Assembly (NCBI RefSeq): GCF_014193285.1
Contig: NZ_JACHZE010000016.1
Coordinates: 1 to 48,353 of the forward strand
From: Atlantibacter sp. RC6
GTDB lineage: Bacteria; Pseudomonadota; Gammaproteobacteria; Enterobacterales; Enterobacteriaceae
Reading direction: 5' to 3'
DNA length: 48,353 nucleotides
The number at the start of each line of letters is the position of its first letter. Position 1 is the stretch's first letter. A program made the translations under genes and the position numbers. Under the pieces are notes generated by a model, which was not told the DNA's origin, ran no database searches, and saw nothing but the letters and a program-made list of their open reading frames with translations. Of this stretch, positions 1-6,400 are shown piece by piece.

Positions 1-126
1 TCTGACCTGGTGGCTGCCGTTCAGGGGCTACATGAACAAAATGTGACGCAACTGGATGAAATTACGTCACTCAGACAGGAGCTGGACGAACTGAAGGAAA
101 AAGTGGATCAACTCATCGCTAAATAA
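1..126 (+). CDS. C-terminal end of a phage tail-fibre-like protein (5' end outside window)
   Basis: The frame is open from base 1 and ends at TAA 124-126, giving the last 41 residues of a protein that starts upstream. The segment is a heptad-like, charged helix (LHEQN..LDEI..LRQELDELKEKVDQL), i.e. a C-terminal coiled coil. Such endings occur on phage tail fibres, including those ending in an intramolecular-chaperone (peptidase S74-like) helix, and the neighbours are prophage genes. The family assignment is inference because only the tail is visible; any trimeric coiled-coil structural protein would fit. Confidence 0.45.
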   Translation, partial: SDLVAAVQGLHEQNVTQLDEITSLRQELDELKEKVDQLIAK

Positions 127-139
127 TTCAGCCCGTTAC

Positions 140-169
140 GTCAGCGCTGGAAATTAATAGTCAGCGCTG
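140..169. repeat. Two copies of palindromic GTCAGCGCTG, 20 bp apart
   Basis: GTCAGCGCTG occurs at 140-149 and 160-169. Each copy contains the self-complementary CAGCGCTG, so the two can pair as an 8-bp stem with a 12-nt loop, or serve as two protein sites about two helical turns apart. It follows the tail-fibre stop codon directly, but no T-run follows, so a simple intrinsic terminator is not obvious. Confidence 0.5.
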
Positions 170-195
170 ATATTGCCTCCTTCGTTAATTAAAAC

Positions 196-215
196 TACTG
201 TATATAAAAACAGTA
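196..215. promoter_or_regulatory. LexA (SOS) box upstream of the UmuD'-like pair
   Basis: TACTGTATATAAAAACAGTA matches the LexA consensus (TACTG, ten alternating T/A, CAGTA) at all but two spacer positions and keeps the required CTG-N10-CAG. It ends 21 bp before the ATG at 237, with a strong AAGGAGGG ribosome site at 227-234 between. This predicts DNA-damage induction of the two genes at 237-849. Confidence 0.85.
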
Positions 216-236
216 TTTATAAAAAAAGGAGGGACT

Positions 237-476
237 ATGCCACGTCGTAATGACATTGAATCGGCGTTCAGATCCGCCATGCACACAGCGCCAGGCGGAA
301 AAAGGACAGTAACTACGGCTGATTTTGTTCAGGAGCTGGGCCGGATAAACTGGTGCTGCTCGCTGAGAACGGCAAACCATTGGATCGAGATGTCGGTTTC
401 AATTTTCAGCGACATCACACCGGACGCCAGCGAGAACCGCACATTCGTGTTGTCCGGCCGGAACGGAGGACACTGA
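237..476 (+). CDS. Small SOS-controlled phage protein of unknown function (79 aa)
   Basis: I do not recognise a named family. The ATG at 237 has an excellent ribosome site (AAGGAGGG) and lies just behind a LexA box; the stop at 474-476 is one base before the next ATG at 478, so the two genes are almost certainly co-transcribed and translationally linked. The N-terminus is basic (MPRRNDIESAFRSAM), and the middle (TVTTADFVQELGR.NW...ANHWIE) reads like a compact helical, possibly DNA-binding fold. There is no signal peptide or membrane segment. The sequence suggests a cytosolic accessory of the UmuD'-like protein that follows; the function itself is unknown. Confidence 0.7.
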   Translation: MPRRNDIESAFRSAMHTAPGGKRTVTTADFVQELGRINWCCSLRTANHWIEMSVSIFSDITPDASENRTFVLSGRNGGH

Positions 477-477
477 C

Positions 478-849
478 ATGGGATTCCCGTCGCCAGCGGC
501 TGACTTCGCCGAACCCACGCTCTCGCTCGATGCCATGTTCATTAAACGACCACACGCCACTTACTTTATGCGGGCTGGCCAGATGCACTGGCGCGCAGGG
601 ATCATGAAAGACGCGCTGCTGGTTGTCGACAGTTCGCTGCCCGCGCTTGATGGATCAATAGTGGTCTGCGCTCTGGCAGGGGATTATCAGGTTCGCAGAA
701 TGCGGCTCTATCCGTCCCCACACCTGGAGCACCTGGACACATTCGAAAAAGCGACGCTGGCGGATGATGATGATCAGATTTTTGGCGTGGTGGCGTACAT
801 CGTTAACGATGCCCGGAGTCAGGAATTTGACGATATCCCTGTGATTTAA
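478..849 (+). CDS. UmuD'-like protein (LexA/S24 fold) lacking the catalytic dyad
   Basis: The 123-aa product aligns along its length with E. coli UmuD, but it begins exactly at the residue that follows the UmuD autocleavage site: GFPSPAAD, the UmuD' N-terminus, directly after the start Met. Shared blocks include ATYF, LLVVDSS, DG.IVV and FGVV.YIV. In UmuD the catalytic Ser lies in a GDSM motif and the Lys in a VKK motif; here the first is replaced by AGQMHW and the second reads VRR, so neither residue is present. The protein is therefore a pre-processed, non-cleaving UmuD' analogue, comparable in concept to phage P1 HumD. UmuD' partners UmuC in DNA polymerase V, but no umuC follows; a terminator does. 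It may act with host UmuC or interfere with it (inference). It carries a C-terminal extension (SQEFDDIPVI) beyond the UmuD end. Confidence 0.85.
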   Translation: MGFPSPAADFAEPTLSLDAMFIKRPHATYFMRAGQMHWRAGIMKDALLVVDSSLPALDGSIVVCALAGDYQVRRMRLYPSPHLEHLDTFEKATLADDDDQIFGVVAYIVNDARSQEFDDIPVI

Positions 850-867
850 CCAGTTAGTTTGAAGATT

Positions 868-895
868 CAAAAAAAAAGCCCGCACGGGAGCGGGC
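868..895 (-). terminator. Intrinsic terminator, mainly for leftward transcription
   Basis: GCCCGC (878-883) pairs with GCGGGC (890-895) around a 6-nt loop. The A-run at 868-877 becomes a U-run when read leftward, so it best terminates transcripts from the secreted-protein gene at 1028-1465. The same stem may weakly end the rightward SOS transcript. Confidence 0.75.
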
Positions 896-1027
896 GTCAA
901 TCTCTTAGTCTTTTAGTATATATCCTGCGTTCAGGACGCAGGTGTATAACATATCGGTAAAATTTATCATTTCTTTAAATGCGCGGTCTTAGGACTTCTC
1001 ATTCAAATCAACGTTAACGTCTTGTAC

Positions 1028-1465
1028 TCATAGCCCTGGATCTGCGATATCATTTATGAATTCCCGCGTTTTATCGTTAAACCCCACTGCAGAAAAACGC
1101 ATTACAAGATTACTTTCTTTAATAGTGACAGATTCCTTACGCATGAATTCTCCAATGATGTATTTCTTCCCTTCCGGCGTGTATGCATACCAGTACATAC
1201 CCATTTTGCTGTCGCAATTCTGATACCAGCGGACTTTAACGCCATTAACGGTTACGCTCTGTGATGAGCCACTTTGTGAGCATTCGAAGAGATTTCTTGA
1301 AGTAAGATAAATGTTAACATCGCCACCAGAGGTTCTTCCTAGGAACATGTACCAATTACCGTCATCTGACATAACTGTTGGATTATTATTTTGGGCTATA
1401 TACCAGCCTTCAGCGTAGGCAGGGAAAATAAAAAGTAATAAAAATGAAATAATTAACTTATGCAT
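1028..1465 (-). CDS. Putative secreted prophage cargo protein, function unknown (145 aa)
   Basis: The ATG at 1463-1465 has an AAAAGGA ribosome site 7-8 bases upstream. The first 18 residues (MHKLIISFLLLFIFPAYA) form a classic Sec signal peptide cleaved after AYA. The mature part is about 127 residues, rich in aromatic residues and beta-prone, with two cysteines (FECS and QNCD) that could form one periplasmic disulfide. The gene is isolated on the opposite strand to the SOS pair, AT-rich relative to the window, and has its own leftward terminator, which is typical of a prophage moron gene. I do not recognise the family. Confidence 0.7.
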   Translation of the reverse strand: MHKLIISFLLLFIFPAYAEGWYIAQNNNPTVMSDDGNWYMFLGRTSGGDVNIYLTSRNLFECSQSGSSQSVTVNGVKVRWYQNCDSKMGMYWYAYTPEGKKYIIGEFMRKESVTIKESNLVMRFSAVGFNDKTREFINDIADPGL

Positions 1466-1702
1466 ATTTCTGTCCTTTTAAAGATATGCGAGTTAAGCAA
1501 TGCATAATAAAGGCAAGATACAGTAGAGGATATTATATCAAGCTTGGTGTTTTTATTCTATCAAAGAGTAATTACACTGTTTATTTAACTTAAGAATTTA
1601 TATATAACTACGGTATCTGACTTTATACATATTTATCGCCAACAGATCTTATTTGAGCACTGAATCACGAATTTTTTTGCAATGACCTACTGAGTAAATA
1701 GG
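1466..1702. other. AT-rich intergenic DNA upstream of the secreted-protein gene
   Basis: This stretch is strongly AT-rich and presumably holds the leftward promoter of the gene at 1028-1465. A short inverted repeat, ACCTA/TAGGT, lies near 1685-1703. I see no convincing open frame or RNA gene. Confidence 0.5.
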
Positions 1703-1949
1703 TTATAACCACGTAGTTTTATTTAGCTGAATGGCGGCCATTAATGCCGTGCTGAGTGTGAAAACGGACGAATAGCAAGTATCTTCCATTCCTTCTGGTG
1801 CATCATCAGGGTTATCAATTTATCTGTACCAAATATCACATATTTTGGCAGTTCTGGTGACGGGATTGGCACCGGTCGCCACTGCGCGGAAAGTAAACTT
1901 ACTCCCTGAAATCGTCATACTCTCGCTATTACCAGAAATCGCTCCTCCT
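1703..1949 (-). pseudogene. Decayed phage reading frame with an in-frame stop
   Basis: Leftward, one frame stays open from just past the dinI-like stop to TAA at 1703-1705, interrupted once by TAA at 1820-1822. The upstream half reads GGAISGNSESMTISGSKFTF... to CDIWYR, the downstream half IDNPDDAPEGMEDTCYSS... to NKTTWL. An AGGAGG motif precedes it but no standard start codon is correctly placed. Composition looks protein-like, perhaps a tail-protein remnant, but no family is recognised and chance openness is possible. Confidence 0.3.
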
Positions 1950-1953
1950 GCGT

Positions 1954-2193
1954 TTATTCTTCAACAAGCCACATGTCAGCTTCTTCAAACATCTCCTCCA
2001 GCATACGGTTCAGCTTTTCCCGATCACTTTTGCTGGCATCACTGTTAAGGCCGTTTGCCTGCATCGGCTTAACCTTCACCTCGGCATCGGGAAAGATCCG
2101 ATGTACTCGCTTCGTCAGCTCTGCCAGGATAACCTCTCTGGCCCCTTCAAGTCCCTCTACATTTCGCTTGTCATAAACCAGTTCAACGAACAT
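1954..2193 (-). CDS. DinI-like SOS modulator protein (prophage copy, 79 aa)
   Basis: The product has the DinI layout: a short N-terminal strand (MFVELVYDK), a helix with E..L..ELTKRVHRIFPDAEVKV (compare the FPD in DinI), then a second helix ending in the acidic EEMFEEADMWLVEE, matching the DinI terminus (ESADDWFVSE). DinI binds RecA and modulates filament stability and coprotease activity; phage members of this family (Tum in phage 186) act as antirepressors. The ATG at 2191-2193 has a GGAGG site 5 bases upstream, and two LexA boxes lie behind it. Which of the two roles applies here is not decided by the sequence. Confidence 0.85.
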   Translation of the reverse strand: MFVELVYDKRNVEGLEGAREVILAELTKRVHRIFPDAEVKVKPMQANGLNSDASKSDREKLNRMLEEMFEEADMWLVEE

Positions 2194-2212
2194 AAAAGCC
2201 TCCGGAAAACCA

Positions 2213-2252
2213 CTGTGGTTATATACAGTATTTTTACTGTAAAAATAAACAG
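2213..2252. promoter_or_regulatory. Tandem LexA boxes of the dinI-like gene
   Basis: Two CTG-N10-CAG motifs lie at 2213-2228 (CTGTGGTTATATACAG) and 2237-2252 (CTGTAAAAATAAACAG), 24 bp apart centre to centre. They lie 20-59 bp upstream of the leftward start at 2193, the expected place for cooperative LexA repression. Confidence 0.85.
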
Positions 2253-2310
2253 TGTCAAGGCGAGCGGAGCGCGAAAGGGGAATGGGTTTTTGTTACCCTT
2301 AGTTACAAAT

Positions 2311-2347
2311 AGAAAAACCCCAGACCGTGAAATCTGGGGTTCTTTTA
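2311..2347. terminator. Bidirectional intrinsic terminator at the prophage edge
   Basis: CCCCAGA (2318-2324) pairs with TCTGGGG (2333-2339) with an 8-nt loop, flanked by an A-run on the left and TTCTTTT on the right. It lies between ssrA and the dinI-like gene and can insulate both sides; in the leftward direction it would end ssrA read-through before the SOS promoter. Confidence 0.75.
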
Positions 2348-2350
2348 AAG

Positions 2351-2372
2351 TGCACGTGCATTTCACGTGCAT
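2351..2372. repeat. Palindrome TGCACGTGCA with a repeated CACGTGCAT
   Basis: TGCACGTGCA (2351-2360) is a perfect 10-bp palindrome, and CACGTGCAT recurs at 2353-2361 and 2364-2372, 11 bp apart (one helical turn). This is a plausible protein-binding arrangement, for example an integrase or excisionase arm site near the attachment junction. That role is inferred from position only. Confidence 0.35.
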
Positions 2373-2465
2373 ATTTTTGTCTTTTCTAGGTCTGCCATCT
2401 GTCTGGTCAGTGTCCGTAAGTGGCTGTTTTTAATGCCGCTGTCCGGTTGCAGTCCTAACAAAAGT

Positions 2466-2500
2466 GGTGGAGCTGGCGGGAGTTGAACCCGCGTCCGAAA
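2466..2500. other. Probable phage attachment-site junction in the ssrA 3' end
   Basis: Prophage genes lie immediately beyond the ssrA 3' terminus, and this 3' end is a well-known integration target (Fels-2 and CP4-57 use it). The core repeat itself cannot be delimited because the other prophage end is outside the window; no integrase is visible here. Confidence 0.5.
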
Positions 2501-2828
2501 TTCCTACATCCTTGGTACTACATGCTTAGTCAGTCTTTACATTCGCCTGGCACCTGCGGACCGACACGCCACTACCAGACTAGCCTGATTAGTTTTAACG
2601 CTTCAACCCCAGGCAGGGCATCCGCGCGATCTCTTTTGGGTTTGACCTCTCTTTGATCCCCGTCTTAAGAGCGGAAGCTAGGGAGAGAGGGCTCAGAGCA
2701 GGTTATTAAGCTGCTAAAGCGTAGTTTTCGTCGTTTGCGACTATTTTTTTGCGGCTTTTTACGAGGCCAACCGCCCCTCGGCATGCACCTTGGGTTTCGC
2801 GAATCCCGTCGAATCCAGAATCAGCCCC
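2466..2828 (-). ncRNA. ssrA: Transfer-messenger RNA (tmRNA)
   Basis: Read leftward, the RNA begins GGGGCTGA (2828) and ends AGCTCCACCA (2466), giving 363 nt, the E. coli length. The ends form the tRNA-Ala-like acceptor, with the T-arm GTTCAACTCCCGCC close to the 3' end. The tag frame (2706-2738) encodes ANDENYALAA and stop. tmRNA with SmpB rescues stalled ribosomes and tags the nascent peptide for ClpXP. The gene is intact although a prophage abuts its 3' end, as expected when an integrating element restores the 3' sequence. Confidence 0.97.
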
Positions 2829-2843
2829 AATAGTGTTGAAGCA

Positions 2844-2849
2844 AGTATA
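2844..2849 (-). promoter_or_regulatory. ssrA promoter -10 element
   Basis: Leftward TATACT lies at 2849-2844, placing the start about 7-8 nt ahead of the mature tmRNA 5' end at 2828, consistent with the short processed leader of the E. coli precursor. The matching -35 is poor. Confidence 0.6.
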
Positions 2850-3449
2850 ACAGATTTTGCCTTTGCCATGCCAGTCCATATCGCTACGACTTTTGTATGA
2901 GCGCGTGGGCAGAATGGAAGGTTTTGCCATAAGTGATGGTTTTTAGCCTAATTATCATACAGATATAATAATTTGTTATGGGGTAGACTATATTTGAAAT
3001 AATCCGAAATAAATACTGTGTATTATTGACCAGGAATGTTCTTATAAATGATTCTGCATAATATATTTTCTATGCTTCTATTTTTAAATAGTTACACATA
3101 GTGATGATATTAATATTGATTACCTCCCACTTTATCCCCCGCACCATCTTTTATAACAGCCACTTATTACCTGCTAGCACAGGCGTAATTTTTTGCCACC
3201 GCATAATTGTTGCATTTTTTTTTGCCTAATTAAGAAAGCTTGTTTATATGTTTAATTGCGCATACCGGCTACCTGCAATCGCGCCATTTAATAAAAAATA
3301 AATTACATTCAGCAAGTTATCTTCGATTTAAACACTTTTACCAGGCAAAGCTTTGATGCTGCTTTAAACGAAGCGGCATCAATATTTAGCGGGTGTGATG
3401 CATTCACCTCGCCGGGTTGAGTGTTGTCTTTATTCGGGAGATAGCCGAC
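2850..3449. other. AT-rich control region between ssrA and the bap locus
   Basis: About 600 bp without a credible gene. It is AT-rich from roughly 2940 to 3330, unlike the GC-rich bap genes, and should contain the bapA promoter and any silencing or activation sites (AT-rich DNA suits H-NS; inference). CGGGAG at 3435-3440 is the ribosome site for the ATG at 3450. Confidence 0.5.
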
Positions 3450-6400
3450 ATGGCTTTAGAAAATAACCGTTCAGAATCCGTTGATATTCTTAATCGCAAA
3501 ACTGGCGATCTGGTTACGCAATATTCCGGGCCCGGCGATCGTGTGGTGAATATCACCCAATCCAGTGTGGTGAGAATTAATGCCTCACCGGAATCTGTGA
3601 ATTTTTATGAGCGCCAGGGCGATGACTTGATCGTCCATATGCGCGACGGTTCGACGGTTCGTTATCAAAACTTTTTCCATCTTGATGCCGACGGCTTGCA
3701 CAGCGAGCTGATTTTTGAAGATCAGTACGGCACCCATCATGCGGTTTTTCCCTTTGCAACCGAAGCGGGCCCTGCAGCGGCAGAAGCCATTGTTCCCGTG
3801 ATGGCGGATACGTCGCTGGGCGCGCTGATCGGCGGTGAAGGTCTGTCAACCGCGGCGATTCTGGGCGGCCTGGCGGCGGTAGGCGGCATTGCTGGGGTAG
3901 CCATTGCCGCAAGTGGCGGCGGTGGCGGTGGTGGTAATGATAACGACAGCGGCAACGGCAACGGCGGTGGAGACGGCGAGGGCGGTAACGGCGGCGGTGA
4001 CGGTGGAACCGGCGGTGGGGATAACGGCAACGGGGGAGAAGATGGCGGAACGGGCGGCGGCGATAATGGCGGCGGCGACAATGGTGGCGGCGATGACGGC
4101 ACTGGCGGCACCAACCCTGGCGGTGAAAACCCCACGCCCTCCACGCTGAATATCGCGCCTTTTACTGAAGACAACGTTATCAATCTCACTGAAAGTAATA
4201 GCGATCAAATCCTTAGCGGCACCACGGACGCCAGCAACGCGGGCCGGACAATTACCGTTACCCTGGGCAACAACAGCTGGAACGCGGTAATCGCGGCGGA
4301 CGGCAGCTGGGCAGTGACCATACCGGGCGCGGTGCTGCAAGCGTTGCCTCAGGGCGACGCTAATCTGAACGTCTCTTTCGTCGACAGTAACGGCAATCCG
4401 ATCTCCGAAGATATCACCCTGACTGTGGATACCATCCCGCCAGAGCTTGGCCTGGCGGAATTCTCTCCCGGAAACGTGCTCGATCAGGCGCTGATCGACA
4501 GCGGAAAACTCATCTCCGGCTTTAGCTCGCCGGAAGATGCCGGGCAGACGGTCACCATTACGCTTGGCGAAAACCAGTTTGAGGCGATTATTGCCGAAGA
4601 CGGCAGCTGGAGTGCGTTAATCCCGTCTGAGGTGCTGCAAACGTTACAGGAAGAGCAGGTTTATACCCTGGAAATCAGCGTCACGGATCGGGCAGGCAAT
4701 ACCGCCACGGCTGAGCAAAGCTTTATCGTGAATACCACCCAGCCGGTTATTCAGCTGGAGCCGTTTGCCGGTGACAACCAACTCAATGGGGCAGAGCTGG
4801 CGCTTAGCCAGGTCCTGACGGGCTGGACGGCGAATATCGATCCTGGCCAGATAGTGAGAGTGACCCTGGGCGCGAACAGCTATTTCACACGCGTGGCCGG
4901 TGACGGCAGCTTCCAGCTCACGGTCCCTGCCGGGGATTTACAGGCGTTGGTGCCGCCCGCCGAAACCATTACCGTGCAGTGCCAGAACAATGACGGCACG
5001 CCGCTGGCGCAAACTACGGAAACGCTGGTGATCGACCCCTCTCAGGACGCCATCGCGATTGCCATTCTTTCCACCGATGATTACCTGAACGCGGCAGAAT
5101 CGACCCAGCCGCTGGAAGTGCGCGGTGTGACCACCGTGACCGGGCCCGGTGTCGCGGTGACGGTGAATTTTAACGGCAAAGATTATGCTGCGCTGGTGGA
5201 CGGTGCAGGCAACTGGAGCGCCGTGATCCCGCCGGAAGATCTGGCTTCGCTGCCGGATGGCGTGAACCCGGTGACCGCCACGGTGACCTATGGCACAGAG
5301 AGCGCCAGCGACGCCCGCGACCTGAACGTGATGGTGAATTTCCTGCCGAAACCCACGCTCGACGCGCCGTTTGGCGACGGTTATCTCAACGCGCAGGAAA
5401 TCACCGCTAATCAAACCCTTACCGGCAGCACCGGAATTACCGGGACGGGGCAGCAGGTGACGGTCCAGCTTGGCGATAAGAGCTATAACGCGATTGTGGA
5501 TGTGGACGGGCGCTGGTCGCTTACTGTACCGACTGCGGATCTTCAGAGCCTGCGCGAAGGCACCGTAACCCTCAACGTCAATGCGATCGATGCGGCAGGC
5601 AACAGCGTCACGCTGGCGGGTAACGCCATCGTCGACGTGACGCCGCCTATCCTCAGCCTGCTACCGCTTTCTGGCGACGGCAAACTGAGCGCCGCAGAGC
5701 TCAGCGCGGCGCAGACGCTGTCGGGCGTCACGACGCCGGAGCAAAATGGCCGCGAAGTGGTGGTGGAAATTAACAACCAGCGCTTTACCACCACGGTTAA
5801 CAGCGACGGAACCTGGCGCGTCGCGCTGCCTGCCGGTAGCCTGAGCTCGCTGCTGGCAGGCGATAACAACTACACCGTGACGCTCACCGACAGCGCAGGC
5901 AACAGCCAACAGGCCATCGGCACGGTATCAGTGAAAACCGCGCAGCCGCTGCTGAGCGTCGATCCGTTTACCGCCAATAACGCCCTTAACGCCGCTGAAA
6001 TGAAAACCGATCAGTGGCTGACCGGCTCGACAAATAACGTCGAGGCAGGCAGCAAAATCGTGGTGGTGCTGGGTAACCAGGAATTCACCACCCAAGTGGA
6101 CGCCGATGGCAACTGGCGCATCCAGATGACCGCCGCCGATTTGCAAAGGCTGGCTGACGGCACCAACACGTTGCAGGTCTTGGTGACGGACGCCTATGGC
6201 CAGCCCGCCACTCAGCAGCACAGCTTCGTGGTGGATAAGAGCCTGAGCGCGGTAGCGATCAGCATCATCGCCGATGACGATTATCTTAATCAGGCGGAAA
6301 GCGCCGAAGATCTGGTGGTGCGCGGGACCAGTTCCGGCTTACCGGCGGGCACGACGATCAACGTTGATTTCGGTGGCCTGGTCATCCCCACCCAGGTTAA

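Noticed and set aside
2706..2930. A 74-codon leftward frame ending in ANDENYALAA
   Set aside because: It runs through tmRNA; only the last ten codons (the degradation tag) are translated, after trans-translation switching.
3394..3408. CRP-like TGTGATGCATTCACC upstream of bapA
   Set aside because: The half-sites are separated by 5 rather than 6 bases, so it does not fit a CRP site.
3417..3449. TTG start for bapA giving 11 extra residues
   Set aside because: The ATG at 3450 has a well-spaced CGGGAG and begins the prefix domain; TTG lacks comparable support.
3912..4135. CRISPR-like or minisatellite array
   Set aside because: The repetition is in-frame Gly/Asp/Asn codons of the adhesin linker, with no unique spacers.
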